From Austropuccinia psidii (Eukaryota; Basidiomycota; Pucciniomycetes; Pucciniales; Sphaerophragmiaceae): a stretch of DNA of 64,000 nucleotides. Both the position numbers and the translations under genes were made by a program. Below, one piece after another: positions 1-11,032 of this stretch. The stretch's first letter is position 1; each line of letters opens with the position of its first letter. The stretch covers positions 31,846,107-31,910,106 of the forward strand of contig JALGQZ010000009.1 of assembly GCA_023105745.1 (NCBI GenBank), read 5' to 3'. Below the pieces are notes generated by a model that was not told where the DNA came from, did not search any database, and saw nothing but the letters and a program-made list of their open reading frames with translations.

Positions 1-735
1 TTAATCTTTCCAATTTATTTTTTCCTTTAATTCCTCATCATGTATTATACTTATAATTTACACATGTAATTCAATTCAATTGTACAGTACAATACAGTAA
101 TAATTGACACCTCATATGTAAATCAAAGTTCACTTATGTAATACACGCGCACATTTTGACATTTCAATTGAATTCAATTGAAAATACTTTAATTCCTCAT
201 AACTTCTAAACTAAACACAACACCTCAATTTTAACACAAAAATTGATGGTTAACACCACATGTGGTGTGAATTAAATTAAGTTTTTGAGGATTTTCAACT
301 TTTGTATTGAAAATACTAAAAACTTAATTTAAGCTTATTTAGAGTTGAGTTACAAAAATTTCACTCAGAGGTGACCCCACCTGATTTTTTATGAGGAATC
401 CAATGGTGAAATAAAATTTATATGTTTATTTATTGGATAAAAAGTTATAATAAATTTTATTTAACTTTTTTCCAAATTTATTTATTTTTTCACAATTTTG
501 TTAAAATTTCATTTTTACTTAAATTTTTCAAGTATAAATGTAATTTTATATTTACAAAATTTAAAGTAATTTTATTTTTAAATTATAATTAATTTTTTTA
601 TTTTTAATATAATTTTATATTTATATTTTTTATTTTTATTTTAATAATATAAATAAATTTATTTTATTTATATTAATATGTTATTTTTTATATCTGTGGT
701 CTTTTGGGTATATGAAATTACCTCTAAGGCTCACA
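1..735 (-). repeat. 3' LTR of element I, partial
   Basis: This is the first 735 bp (in coding sense) of an LTR of about 1841 bp; the rest lies beyond the left window edge. The match to 8267-9001 stops after the shared CTCACA: the next base is T at 736 but C at 9002. The LTR is very AT-rich at 420-690. It contains a perfect 22-bp palindrome at 162-183 centred on GAATTC and a perfect 16-bp palindrome ACACCACATGTGGTGT at 253-268. Confidence 0.93.
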
Positions 736-747
736 TTCCCTCCCCCT
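736..747 (-). promoter_or_regulatory. Polypurine tract of element I
   Basis: On the minus strand the bases just before the 3' LTR read AGGGGGAGGGAA, preceded by a run of T. This is the expected primer for plus-strand DNA synthesis. Its position against the LTR end fixes the LTR boundary. Elements B and F carry a similar AGAGGGAGGGTA or GAGGGAGGGTA tract at the same place. Confidence 0.85.
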
Positions 748-758
748 AAAAAAGAATA

Positions 759-3700
759 TTACTTTGTAATATTGGTGTTTCTAGTGTGTCTGAATCTCCT
801 CAGGAGTTTGGTGGCTTCTGGTATATCTTTCTCTTCGAACCATTCATCTTCACAAGTTGGGTCACTGTACCTAACAAGGTATTCCCTTACTTTCTTGGTT
901 CTTAATTTCCTTTCTTTAAGAACTTTGGTTATTTTCTTAGTACCAGATGTCTCAATAGGAGGTATAACTTGGGGAATCTTATTCCTCAAGGGAAATTTCT
1001 CAGCATCACTAGATTTGTATGGCTTTATCAAGCTTACTGGAAATGTAGGGTGCTTATTGCTAAGTTCTTCAGATAACTCTACTTCAACAGCATTTTCTCC
1101 ATGGAGGGCCTTAATCACAAAAGGTCCTGCAAAGGAGTCTTTTAACTTTTTACATCCTTTGATGTTATTGAAGTTAGTGGTGGATACAAGAACTAGGTCC
1201 CCCACTTTGAAATCTGGAGTTGCATGAGATTTATCCCATTTGTCTTTAGCATATGCAAAAGAGTCCTCCATGCATCTCACTGCATGCTTTCTAGCTTTGT
1301 CTAGCATTCCTTTGAAGCTAGCAGCTGTGGGATGTATTTCAATTAAGTCTTTCCTCAAGGAATCTTGGGGTAACTTGGGGTTCCATCCTTTTTCTAGAAT
1401 AGCAGGAGTCTGATTGGTACTGGAATGGATTGATGTTTTATATGCTAATTCCAGTGCTGGTAACAGAGTACACCAATCATGGGTAAATCCATCACAATCT
1501 TTGAATTCAAGGCCATATGCACAAAATCTTCTCACCATGTCCTCTAAGGTTTGGATCATTCTTTCAGCCAGACCATCAGTTTGTGGGTGGTAGGCTGTAG
1601 AGAAAGACAGTTTTGTGCCAAATAATTGGTGAAGATTTGTCCATAGAGCTGAAGTGAATTTGGGATCTCTATCACTGATGATATTTGTAAATATCCCAGT
1701 CCATGACACTACTCTATTCCATATCAGAAGAGCTGTATCCATGGCTGTATCATCTTTGTGACATGGTAAAAAGATTGGAGTTTTACTGAATCTGTCCACA
1801 ATTACTAGGCAAGCATTATAGCTCCTGTCACCTCCTGGTGGTAGGCCAGTTACCCAATCCATATGGACAATTTCCCAAGGTCTGTTTGGTTCTTGGATTT
1901 TCATCATATTTCCAAGTCTTTTGCCAGTGGATTTATTTGCCTTTTGGCATCTGTCACAGGTTTTGCAATATTCTGCAACATCTTTTTGCCACATTGGCCA
2001 CCATATGCAGGTCTTTACTTTCTCTCTTGTTCTGTCCTCAGAAAGATGTCCTGAAAAGGGACTATCATGGCATTCTTTCAGTACAAGATTGATTAATGAC
2101 CTGTCTACAACTGTCATGACACATGTGTGCTTGGTTCTGTGGTAAATTATACCATCCAGTAGGTGAAATCTCCCTTCATTATAAGATTTTCTCCATACTT
2201 CATCCAAGGCATGTATTAGAGAGTTGTCTTTACAGTCTTTGTTAAGTAATTGGCATAAGATGCTACAATTCTTATCTTGAGTGTAACTATTTCTGACTTC
2301 TTCAAAGAAGGTGGTGTTCAGGTCTGTAACACTTATTCCTTCTATTGGAATTTGTGGTGAAGCTTCTTCTGGAACATAAGCAGGATTATCAATGTTATTT
2401 GGTAATGGCCATCTGCTTAGTCCATCTGCATTCTTATGAATATTCCCATCTTTATGAACAATAGTCATATTGCCTCTGTATTCTTGTATGGCTATTTGCC
2501 ATCTGAGCATGTGTCTGTTAGGTGTTTTCATGTTCAAAAGTGATTTCACAGCTGTACAATCTGTTATTACTTCAAAAACACATCCCTCTAAGAAATAGTT
2601 CAATTTCTCCAAGGCCCAGACAAGGCATAGACATTCCATTTGACTTGCTCCATATCTGGCTTCAGTTGGTTTGATTTGCCTGGATATGAAACATATTGGT
2701 CCTTCTACAGGTTTGTCATTTATGATCTGAACTTGGTGAAGTGCAGCACCTAGTCCATCCCCTGATGCATCAATATACAGTTTGAAAGGTAATTTAAAGT
2801 CTGGCATCAGTAAGAGTGGAGCAGTGGTCAATGCTTCTCTTAGAGATTCAAAAGCTTTGACTCTGTCAACAGTCATCTCAAATACTGTGTCTTTGTCACA
2901 CAACTTATAAAGTGGTCTTGCTATGGATGCAAAGTCTTTAATGTGTTGCCTGTAATATCCTGCAAAACCCAAGAATGACTGAATTTCCTTCTTATTCTGA
3001 GGCATGGGTTTTAACAATACTGCTGCAACTTTGTTTTTATCAATTCCAAGGGACAAACCAGATACAACATGTCCTAGTGCCTTAAGTTCTTTAAATCCAA
3101 AATGGCATTTCTTCAAGGAGATTTTCATGTTTACTGATTGGATTTTTGTCAAAACTCTTGATAATCTGTACATGTGTTCCTCCCAAGTCTTTGAACAGAT
3201 AATAATGTCATCAATGTAAATGATTAACCATCCCTCTGAGAGTTCTTCAGGGAAGATTTCATTCATCATTCTTTGGAAGTGTGAAGGTGCATTTTTGATA
3301 CCAAAGGGCATCCTTAAGTATTCATACACTCCACAATGAACAATAATTCTCAAGTATTTTCTTGCTCTTGGTGTTACCACATTTTGATGGAATCCTTTAA
3401 GGGCATCCATAGTGGTTATATACACTGCTTGAGATATTTGAGTAAGGGCAATTTGGATTTTTGGTATTGGGTATCTGTCTGGAACAGTGTAAGTGTTCAG
3501 AGCTCTAAAGTCCCCAACCATTCTGGATTTTCCATTATGCCACGCCACTATGACTGGTGTAGTTATTTCTACTTCCTCATTGTGGCCTACTTTTCTTATT
3601 ACACCAAGGTCTAGAAGTTCTTTGATATGAATTTCTAGAGCTTCTCTTGATTTTGGACTTGCTGGATAAGCAGGTCTTCTTAAGAGTGGTGGATAAGGTC

Positions 3701-6620
3701 TCTCAATGTTAAGAATGATGTCAACTTCATGACCAATAATTGCTCCCAGGGGTTCTTTGTCTGTAGCAAATGCTCCTCTGTGGTCATACAAAAGGGAAGA
3801 AAGTTCATTTTCTTGCTTATCAGTCAGATGAAGGCTTATTTCAGCCTCATTTAACTGTTCAGACTTGAATTTCTCTAACTCTAAGTTGACTGGTGATACT
3901 TTGTTTACTGTAATTTGTCTTTTAAAGGGTAAAAAGGCAAATTTCTGGCGCTTATTGTCTCCAATTGTAAAGTATCTGTCTTTGTTATTATGTAAATCTA
4001 TTCCATACATGATTAAATAGTCATTTCCCAATATAAAATGGGTACTAGAGCAATTTTCCATAACAACAAATTCAACTGTGATCCTTAAATTCCCATTTAT
4101 GTGTGGGAATATGACATTGGTCTCAAAGATTCCCAATGCTTTCATTGGGTTACTTGCACTGTTGAATTTTATACCATCAATTGGTAACAATTGGTCTTCA
4201 AAATTTGGTACACAAGTCTTAAGAAAAGATTTTCCAACACAAGAGCAGAAGGCTCCTGGGTCAAGCAAAAGTTTGGTGGGTTTGTTGTCAATCACCACTT
4301 CTGTTATACAGGAGTTACCAGCTGTATAACCTTTTCCTCTGTTTGGTTTTATCTTCATAAGTTGTGCATCTTGAACTTTTGATAAATCAACTTGACCATT
4401 GCTCAATTGTGGTAAGTGGGAATAAGATTCCATGATGTCAAAAGTGGCATTGATATTTTCTATATCTTTTGAAGATTCAGAGAATATGGATGACTTATAA
4501 TCTGAATTGTCTTCAATTATGTCTTCTTTTTCAACATCTGGTTCTTTTTCAATGTCAATTTCATTGATTTTCCCCCTTTTTGGACATGTATTGGCTAAAT
4601 GGGTGGTGCTTTGGCAAATATGGCATTTTCTGACTGTATCTGCAGATTTATATTTAATATTACTAGAATTTTCTTTGGGGTTTTTGTCCACAGAATCTTT
4701 CCAAGGTGTATTAAACCTTGTTTTAAGATTCACCCTACTAGAACCAATTTTGGTTCTGGTGGTTACTTCTTCTAGTATATTGATAATATCCTCTGCTGAA
4801 GATTGTTCAGTAGTCCTGCTTTTGACAGCATGCTCTAAGTCACCTCCACATTGTCTCAGAATTTTTCTATGGATCATAAATTCTGACATGTCGGGATATA
4901 ATGCTGTTAATCTGTCCTTTTGTTGGCAAAACCATGGTAAAGCTTTGTCTTTATCAGCATTAAATTTGGCAGATTCAAAGGCTGTTTCAACTTTAAACCT
5001 CCAAGCATCATTTGCCCATTTGTTGATGATTTGGGTTTTCCACCAAGTCCAACTCTGGTGTCCATGTGCTTGTCTTATTTTGATGTACCATCTGTGAGCT
5101 GATCTGGTAAACAAGGTGTTAAACCTGGCTGTTACCAATCTGTCTGGTAATTCAAAATCCTCTTTGATCATGTCAATACCTCTAATGAATTCCATATGGT
5201 CATACTCTCCTTCACCACTGAAGTGAGGCCATTCTTTAAGTTTTGGAACTTCTTTCAAGAGTGCTTGGCCCATTGATGGTTCCAAGTTATGAAAAGAAGT
5301 GGATAATTCATTTTTTAATTGTGAATTATCAGGATCCAATACTTGTGGATTTGGAATTCTTGTGCCCTCATTTTGATTTAGAGGTGTAGACATTCTTGGT
5401 AAGGTGTTCAGTATTTGTTCAATGTCATTCATTTTACTGTTGCTACACCTTTGGGAATTTCTGTATTCATGTTGGAAGCTTTGTATTAAATTTATTACTT
5501 CAATTTTATACATGTCTTCCTTATGTGTCAGTTCTTGCCATAACTCTGTCTGTCTTGTATTATCAGCAGTGACTTGATTCAATTTCATTGATAATTTTGA
5601 TACTTCTTCTTGTGAAGCATCAAAACACTTTTTCAAGGCAATGGTATATGTCTTTACTTCAGTAAATGAATTTGAAATGTCATCAAGGACTTTCTTGTTA
5701 TCTGTTTTGATAATATTTATGGCTTGTTTAATTCTTGTTTCAATCATGTCATCAATATTGAATTTAGAATATTTATCTGTTAATTCTTTAATAATGGCAG
5801 ATTGTTCATTTATTTTAATGTTAGAAGAATTGTCATTATTAGAATTTTTAATTGTTCTTAAAACTTTTTCAAAACACATAAGTGTTTCATTAATTTGGCA
5901 CAGACTCAGGTTGTTTGTTTTAATGTTGTTACAAATGGTGTCATTTTTATCAGAAAGATGTTTTTTCACGTCATTTATAGCATTATACAACTCTGGGATG
6001 GAATCAAATATGTCAGAAATCATTTCTGGAACCTTAATCTGGCTTCCTCCTTCTTCTGTAATTCCATCATGGTTCTGGCCATCTGAAATACATTTTCCAT
6101 GGAATCCTGCTGAATCTTTGGGATTCTGTAGCCCTGGCTGTAAGGTTTTGGGGCTGGTGCCTTCCCTTTGCCCTTGTTTGGAGTTTGTGGCTGCTTTTTC
6201 ACGTTGGAATTGCTGCTGCTGGCCACTGGGGCTGTTTTTGGCACTGGTTTGGGTGGTGGAGGGTTGTTTTTCCTCCATTCTAGTGTCAAAAGCATCATGT
6301 TTTTCTTCTCCATCAATGGATGCCATCCATTGAGCAATTTGCAAGTGTTGGGATGGCCCAAGAATTTTCTTACTGTCAGGTAAGAATTCATGCAATTCTT
6401 CCACAGGTCTGCAAGGATCTGGTACTCTTTGAATTGAAGTGCATTGTTGTATGCACTGTGGCTGGCTTTGTATATGTCCACAGAGGCTTGTTGTGGCGGG
6501 TGTCAGCTCTTTTTGAAGGTAAAATGGTATTATCAGCTTCAGAATGACCCAATTTAGTTGTTTGGAAGTCATCAACTGACCCTTTTCCTTCTGTACCTGA
6601 TTGGCCTCTGCCATAATCAC
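759..6620 (-). CDS. Gag-Pol polyprotein of element I (Ty3/gypsy, chromodomain-like end)
   Basis: A single open frame of 1953 codons encoding the whole retrotransposon polyprotein for particle formation, cDNA synthesis and integration. Domains in order, with rough residues: a coiled gag region with many Asn/Lys/Ile; a gag core near [11 protein letters not shown] (about 470); a CCHC zinc knuckle [14 protein letters not shown] (about 665); an aspartic protease with [10 protein letters not shown] (about 785); reverse transcriptase with YIDDIII (about 1135); RNase H starting at LYIDAS (about 1280); integrase with an HHCC finger (about 1515-1558) and DDE core residues in MDWVTG, SDRDPKF and LAERM; and a C-terminal chromodomain-like stretch with YLVRYSD. 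The protease triad is DPG, not DTG or DSG. The start is uncertain, because an overlapping frame (6388-6684) looks like the natural gag N-terminus. No internal stop is present, so the copy may be functional. Confidence 0.93.
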   Translation of the reverse strand: MIMAEANQVQKEKGQLMTSKQLNWVILKLIIPFYLQKELTPATTSLCGHIQSQPQCIQQCTSIQRVPDPCRPVEELHEFLPDSKKILGPSQHLQIAQWMASIDGEEKHDAFDTRMEEKQPSTTQTSAKNSPSGQQQQFQREKAATNSKQGQREGTSPKTLQPGLQNPKDSAGFHGKCISDGQNHDGITEEGGSQIKVPEMISDIFDSIPELYNAINDVKKHLSDKNDTICNNIKTNNLSLCQINETLMCFEKVLRTIKNSNNDNSSNIKINEQSAIIKELTDKYSKFNIDDMIETRIKQAINIIKTDNKKVLDDISNSFTEVKTYTIALKKCFDASQEEVSKLSMKLNQVTADNTRQTELWQELTHKEDMYKIEVINLIQSFQHEYRNSQRCSNSKMNDIEQILNTLPRMSTPLNQNEGTRIPNPQVLDPDNSQLKNELSTSFHNLEPSMGQALLKEVPKLKEWPHFSGEGEYDHMEFIRGIDMIKEDFELPDRLVTARFNTLFTRSAHRWYIKIRQAHGHQSWTWWKTQIINKWANDAWRFKVETAFESAKFNADKDKALPWFCQQKDRLTALYPDMSEFMIHRKILRQCGGDLEHAVKSRTTEQSSAEDIINILEEVTTRTKIGSSRVNLKTRFNTPWKDSVDKNPKENSSNIKYKSADTVRKCHICQSTTHLANTCPKRGKINEIDIEKEPDVEKEDIIEDNSDYKSSIFSESSKDIENINATFDIMESYSHLPQLSNGQVDLSKVQDAQLMKIKPNRGKGYTAGNSCITEVVIDNKPTKLLLDPGAFCSCVGKSFLKTCVPNFEDQLLPIDGIKFNSASNPMKALGIFETNVIFPHINGNLRITVEFVVMENCSSTHFILGNDYLIMYGIDLHNNKDRYFTIGDNKRQKFAFLPFKRQITVNKVSPVNLELEKFKSEQLNEAEISLHLTDKQENELSSLLYDHRGAFATDKEPLGAIIGHEVDIILNIERPYPPLLRRPAYPASPKSREALEIHIKELLDLGVIRKVGHNEEVEITTPVIVAWHNGKSRMVGDFRALNTYTVPDRYPIPKIQIALTQISQAVYITTMDALKGFHQNVVTPRARKYLRIIVHCGVYEYLRMPFGIKNAPSHFQRMMNEIFPEELSEGWLIIYIDDIIICSKTWEEHMYRLSRVLTKIQSVNMKISLKKCHFGFKELKALGHVVSGLSLGIDKNKVAAVLLKPMPQNKKEIQSFLGFAGYYRQHIKDFASIARPLYKLCDKDTVFEMTVDRVKAFESLREALTTAPLLLMPDFKLPFKLYIDASGDGLGAALHQVQIINDKPVEGPICFISRQIKPTEARYGASQMECLCLVWALEKLNYFLEGCVFEVITDCTAVKSLLNMKTPNRHMLRWQIAIQEYRGNMTIVHKDGNIHKNADGLSRWPLPNNIDNPAYVPEEASPQIPIEGISVTDLNTTFFEEVRNSYTQDKNCSILCQLLNKDCKDNSLIHALDEVWRKSYNEGRFHLLDGIIYHRTKHTCVMTVVDRSLINLVLKECHDSPFSGHLSEDRTREKVKTCIWWPMWQKDVAEYCKTCDRCQKANKSTGKRLGNMMKIQEPNRPWEIVHMDWVTGLPPGGDRSYNACLVIVDRFSKTPIFLPCHKDDTAMDTALLIWNRVVSWTGIFTNIISDRDPKFTSALWTNLHQLFGTKLSFSTAYHPQTDGLAERMIQTLEDMVRRFCAYGLEFKDCDGFTHDWCTLLPALELAYKTSIHSSTNQTPAILEKGWNPKLPQDSLRKDLIEIHPTAASFKGMLDKARKHAVRCMEDSFAYAKDKWDKSHATPDFKVGDLVLVSTTNFNNIKGCKKLKDSFAGPFVIKALHGENAVEVELSEELSNKHPTFPVSLIKPYKSSDAEKFPLRNKIPQVIPPIETSGTKKITKVLKERKLRTKKVREYLVRYSDPTCEDEWFEEKDIPEATKLLRRFRHTRNTNITK

Positions 6621-6684
6621 GTCTATTACCTTTTTGGGAGCTGCTTGAGGGGTTGTAGCTGGCTCCTGACCTGGTTGAAGGCAT
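6388..6684 (-). CDS. Overlapping gag N-terminal frame of element I
   Basis: A 98-codon frame starting [19 protein letters not shown] that overlaps the 5' end of the long gag-pol frame in another register. Its hydrophilic Ser/Arg/Gln-rich composition is gag-like, and the same opening is known to me from rust retrotransposon proteins. In those, as I remember them, the register continues into the sequence that here lies in the long frame (around HIQSQPQ). This suggests either a small indel near 6480-6490 in this copy or translation by frameshifting. I cannot tell which from one copy. Confidence 0.5.
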   Translation of the reverse strand: MPSTRSGASYNPSSSSQKGNRRDYGRGQSGTEGKGSVDDFQTTKLGHSEADNTILPSKRADTRHNKPLWTYTKPATVHTTMHFNSKSTRSLQTCGRIA

Positions 6685-7140
6685 AATTATGGTTAAAAAA
6701 GGTTTAAAATAGTATTTTTACGTCAAAAACTTACTATTGGCCAAATTTTTAGCTTTCTGAAGTGTATTACTTATATCCAAGTTAATTAATTCAGAAGATA
6801 TTGGTTCAGGTTGATTATTTTAAGTCACAATAACAGTACTATTATGATCAGAATTAACAGTACTGGCAGGGATAATGCTGGTTACTGTTGAGGCTGTTTC
6901 AATGTTTTCTTGTCTTACCACGTTGTCAGACACTAAAATTAATGAAAAAGCCAATTAATTAAGTAAAAAAAAAAAGGTTCTTTCAAAAAAGAAATAAAAA
7001 TATAAGCCTCACTTATAATATGAAAAAAATTATTTTTTAAGGATTTTTTGGATTATAAGTATTTTTTATATGTTTTTAAATTTTTCAATATAAGAAAAAA
7101 AGATTTAAAAAGAGTAAAAAAAATATGTCACAGGTAAAAT
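6685..7140 (-). other. 5' leader of element I
   Basis: The untranslated leader between the primer-binding site and gag. It is AT-rich with A and T runs (6960-7140) and has no frame of note. The packaging signal expected here cannot be recognised by eye. Confidence 0.6.
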
Positions 7141-7158
7141 ATCACGGCTGGGCCCCCA
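7141..7158 (-). promoter_or_regulatory. Putative primer-binding site of element I
   Basis: Two bases after the 5' LTR end, the minus strand reads TGGGGGCCCAGCCGTGAT. It begins TGG, as needed to pair with a tRNA 3' CCA end. Element B has a near match (TGGGGGCCTGGCCATG) at the same place, and a decayed version follows the rearranged LTR ending at 57475. The primer tRNA cannot be identified by eye. Confidence 0.65.
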
Positions 7159-7160
7159 AA

Positions 7161-9001
7161 TGTAAGGTGTGGATATGAAACTTTGATTAAAAATCAAGTA
7201 CTTTTCCTGTCCTCAAAATTTGTATAAGGTAAAATTCAGTTAAAAATAGTATGAAATATTATTTTTAAGAGAAAACACGCCAATTTTATTGTTTATAACT
7301 TTATTAGTATAAAACAATAATATTATAAAAATTTATTGTTTTACCAACAATAAAAATTTATCCAAAAAAATACTCTACAAGAGATATTTTAAGGCTACAA
7401 AAGAAATTTCTTCAAGAGCAATTTCAATTGGAATTAATTGAGCAAAGAACTGCAAGCAATTAATTAAAGAACAGAGTCTTTAAAAAGAATATTAAAGAGA
7501 AAAAACGCCCAAAAGTGACCAGAGTGAATTTGGAAACAAAGTGACAAAGTTAACAGTGATGAAAGATGCTTTAATTCACTTTTGGGGTGGTTCAGGGGTA
7601 AAAATGATTATAAGAGTTACAAACAATGATTATAATGATTTTTTCACGTGGTTAACAGGTTCAAAATGATTTAAAAAGGGTGGTTGGAATCTTTTATTGA
7701 TTGGTTTAACAGTTTTAAACTAATTAATAAAAGGAAAAGATTCTAACATGAAGAGAAAAGTGGGGCAAAGAAGACATTCTTTTATAGCCATCAATTCTCT
7801 TACTCCAAAAGTAAAATTTACTCTTGTCAGTCGTGAAAAACAGTCTGACAACAGAAAAGCCAATTATGGCATCATTGAACCCTGGTTTAGACCAAAAAGG
7901 GCTGGTTTAAGCCATTTTTAGCCATTTTTAGCCATTTTAGACCCTTAAATCAGCCATTACTATAGCAATACCAGGCCTAGAGCCTTCAAAACACGTCAGA
8001 ATGTGTGTCAGAGGCGTAGAAACCAGTTAAAACTGTTTTTATTATGATTGTTTTATCTTAAGGGTAGTTTTACCTTCTTGGCAACAGCTAAAACTACCCC
8101 AGTTGGTATCAAAACCTCATCATCAATTGAGTCCACAGACCCTGTAACTCAATTCCAGGCCAAAAGTGATGAACTTTTGCGTGAATTTTGACATCCCACG
8201 CCTGTCAGCAAGGATTTTGGGGGTCTAGCTCCCCCTTAGAGCTGGAGTTCCTTTTCCCCCCCAAATTTAATCTTTCCAATTTATTTTTTCCTTTAATTCC
8301 TCATCATGTATTATACTTATAATTTACACATGTAATTCAATTCAATTGTACAGTACAATACAGTAATAATTGACACCTCATATGTAAATCAAAGTTCACT
8401 TATGTAATACACGCGCACATTTTGACATTTCAATTGAATTCAATTGAAAATACTTTAATTCCTCATAGCTTCTAAACTAAACACAACACCTCAATTTTAA
8501 CACAAAAATTGATGGTTAACACCACATGTGGTGTGAATTAAATTAAGTTTTTGAGGATTTTCAACTTTTGTATTGAAAATACTAAAAACTTAATTTAAGC
8601 TTATTTAGAGTTGAGTTACAAAAATTTCACTCAGAGGTGACCCCACCTGATTTTTTATGAGGAATCCAATGGTGAAATAAAATTTATATGTTTATTTATT
8701 GGATAAAAAGTTATAATAAATTTTATTTAACTTTTTTCCAAATTTATTTATTTTTTCACAATTTTGTTAAAATTTCATTTTTACTTAAATTTTTCAAGTA
8801 TAAATGTAATTTTATATTTACAAAATTTAAAGTAATTTTATTTTTAAATTATAATTAATTTTTTTATTTTTAATATAATTTTATATTTATATTTTTTATT
8901 TTTATTTTAATAATATAAATAAATTTATTTTATTTATATTAATATGTTATTTTTTATATCTGTGGTCTTTTGGGTATATGAAATTACCTCTAAGGCTCAC
9001 A
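7161..9001 (-). repeat. 5' LTR of element I, complete (about 1841 bp)
   Basis: The right-hand LTR has TG...CA ends in both orientations. The left boundary (TGTAAGG at 7161) is set by the adjacent primer-binding motif, and the right boundary (CTCACA at 9001) by loss of identity with the other LTR. It carries the same palindromes as the left copy (8428-8449 and 8519-8534) and a GC-rich hairpin-like stretch near 8218-8250. Three short repeats of GCCATTTTTA or GCCATTTTAG lie at 7911-7945. Confidence 0.9.
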
Positions 9002-9023
9002 CCGGGACCCCAAACAGGCATAT

Positions 9024-10033
9024 GGGAATGATTCTGGACAATTATCCCTGTCCCCTCAAGTATCAAATTGTCCACCCCCCTTCCAATGGTCACTTTACTC
9101 CTTGACCGGAGCAAAGTGATTATCCAGCCAATAAAGCATGGCAATGGCAAGAGAACATTTGAGCTTGGGCCAATAGTCACCATGTCTTGTCACCCATGGG
9201 AATCAAATGCCAAAGTAAATTTTCTTTCTCCTCCTTAACTCATTTCTCTTCACGCAATCATAGTGACTTTTTTCCATTATGCATATAACAAAACAAACCA
9301 AATCCCCCATTCCTAGTTTGCCTTGGGAGCAAACTCTGCGGCAACCAACTACAGGCCTGAGTGGCACCTGATGGTTGGAGGAATTACTCTGTGGTAAGAA
9401 GCCAAAATCTCCTTTGCTCATTTCCACTTTTGACTCAAGTGATAGTTACTCTTCCTCCTTTTGTAGAGTCCTCCCACACCAATGAGCCACCTGTTCCTGG
9501 CCTGAGTCATTCCACCAAACCACAGGAGGACGTTTGGACTTGTGAGCCTGAACCTGAGGTGGCTCCAACGCACTCCACAGAGGAACCATTTGGTAAGCTC
9601 CCAGTTTACTTTTTAACTCTTAACAACTTTTCCTCACCTCTCCTTTGACCATATCCAGCTTGTCCCACTCCACCCCCCTCCATAATCATCATTGACAATT
9701 TGCCTGTTGGATCCCCCCTCCCCGTAGATCCATCCCATTGCCACAAAGAACCAAACTGCCTCCTCCCCTCAATCCCACAATGAGGCTTGGAAGGAATTTA
9801 TGGACTTGTGACTGACCCTGATGATTCCTCAATCCATCGTCCACAAATCAATCAACTGTATCTTGCTGGAGCATTGCCAATTGCTTTACCTGATTCCCTT
9901 CATGGATGCAGCTCATCAAAATGAGAGGCACCAGGAATTCCAGGAGGAACTAAACTCCCTCCTTGGCCAGGCACTGGAGGCTTATCCAAAGGGGGACATC
10001 ACTGGGATAGTCTCAAAATTCCTCAAAAATTAA
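9024..10033 (+). pseudogene. Decayed spliced gene of unknown function (rust repeat-associated family)
   Basis: A plus-strand coding trace interrupted by stops and a frameshift. From 9026 one frame reads GMILDNYPCPLKYQIVHPPS and continues to about 9290 with two TGA stops where a coding codon is expected. Two introns with good GT...AG borders can be placed: 9394-9466 (GTAAGA...TTTGTAG, 73 bp) and 9593-9658 (GTAAGC...ATCCAG, 66 bp). Both preserve the frame and join TEEPF to ACPTPPPS. A one-base frameshift near 9730 and a TGA near 9808 follow, and the end reads DITGIVSKFLKN before a stop at 10031-10033. The product is Pro/Ser-rich then acidic, with no known domain. I believe related predicted proteins are common in A. 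psidii, but I cannot name a function. Element I lies immediately upstream and may have cut off the 5' end. Confidence 0.6.
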
Positions 10034-10461
10034 AAAAAATTAAAAAAAGCTTTTGCAATATTTTCAATTTTTACCTTTTTTAATATACTCCTTTAAATAA
10101 ATTTTTTGTATTCAATGAATTATATTTTCAATTTCTATTACATTCTTTGTTCACATGAAAAATATTTATTTCCTCCTCAGTGCAAATCTCCCATTTCGTG
10201 AGAATAATTTCTTTAAGTGCCCCAGCAAATGTTTGAGTCAGTATTTCTTTGTGTGAACCTCTTTTTCAGAAAATGCGCAAATAGTCACCATTACCACCTC
10301 CCATATTTTCTTCTCCTATGGTTTAGAGCCATATCAGATTATAGCTGTAAAAATGCGGGGTTTCTCCGCATGTGAGCAATCCACCGCAGATTCATGAGTC
10401 ACTGCCTTTTGTATGGTCACAAACTATTAACCTAAGTTGCTTGAAGAATTTTTAGAATTTT
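10034..10461. other. Non-coding AT-rich stretch
   Basis: It follows the pseudogene stop with AAAATTAAAAAAAATT runs and then mixed sequence. No reading frame, repeat or RNA gene is recognisable. Confidence 0.5.
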
Positions 10462-10868
10462 GGGGAGGCTGCCCAGGCATAAGGAACTGTCTGGATTGTT
10501 GGGAACCTGTACAAGTGTAAGGATTTGCATGTGAAGAATCGGGAACCTGTACAAGTGTAAAGATTTGCATGTGAAGGGTCGGGAGCCTGCACCGGCATAA
10601 GGAAGTGTTGGAGTTGTTGGAGGCTTCCCCGGCGTAAGAAGTTGTTTGAATTGTTGGGAACCTGTACAAGCATAAGTATTTGCGTGTGAAGCATTGGGAG
10701 CCTGGACAAGGATAAGGAATTGTAAGCATTGTCTGGAGGCTGTCCCAGTGTAAGGATTCACAGCACAAGGTTTCGAGTTTGAAGTGTTGGGATCCTGGAC
10801 AGGCATAAGGATTTGCATGTGAAGCATTGGCATCCTGGACAAGCAGAAGGACCTTTGTGCAAAGAAGA
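10462..10868. repeat. Degenerate minisatellite, about ten units of roughly 38-40 bp
   Basis: Successive units each begin near GGGAACCTGTACAAG and continue with a TAAGGATTTGCATGTGAAG-like part. Unit starts lie near 10501, 10541, 10581, 10619, 10657, 10697, 10736, 10790 and 10830. Units fall into two alternating types (CCTGTACAAG and GGCTGCCCCGG). The minus-strand frames across this stretch (rich in HMQIL, CTGS and LVQVP) are a by-product of the repeat, not a gene. Confidence 0.8.
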
Positions 10869-10887
10869 GAATGGAACCAGAACAAGT

Positions 10888-10909
10888 GTATGGTGGCATG
10901 CCACTGTAC
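10888..10909. repeat. Imperfect palindrome with TGGCATGCCA core
   Basis: A nearly self-complementary stretch with a perfect 10-bp core at 10894-10903. It sits just beyond the minisatellite and resembles the perfect palindrome at 12842-12865: both have GTATGG arms around a GCATGC centre. Confidence 0.5.
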
Positions 10910-11032
10910 ATGAGCCATTTCACCCCTTTTTGATGTGAGCCACCATATAACCCCAACTCCAACCCATACAAACCAGGTGTATACTGTCCTGCGCATTATC
11001 ACCCCTTAACTCCCAGATGCATCCAAAATCCC

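Larger units (their letters stand above)
1..9001 (-). mobile_element. Element I: young Ty3/gypsy-type LTR retrotransposon (left LTR cut by window edge)
   Basis: An LTR retrotransposon read on the minus strand. Positions 1-735 repeat 8267-9001 with a constant offset of 8266, and I see one mismatch (202 versus 8468). In coding orientation the order is 5' LTR (9001 down to 7161), primer-binding site, leader, one gag-pol frame, polypurine tract, then the 3' LTR (735 down past position 1). The complete LTR starts TGTGAGCC and ends CCTTACA, giving TG...CA ends. Near-identical LTRs together with a 1953-codon open frame mark a recent insertion. The target-site duplication cannot be checked because the left end lies outside the window; the right flank reads CCGGG at 9002-9006. 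Confidence 0.95.

Noticed and set aside
712..6547. Plus-strand frames opposite the element I polyprotein
   Set aside because: They are antisense shadows of the intact minus-strand gag-pol.
10427..11002. Minus-strand frames of up to 191 codons rich in HMQIL and CTGS
   Set aside because: They are translations of the 40-bp minisatellite in several registers. No start context or domain is visible.
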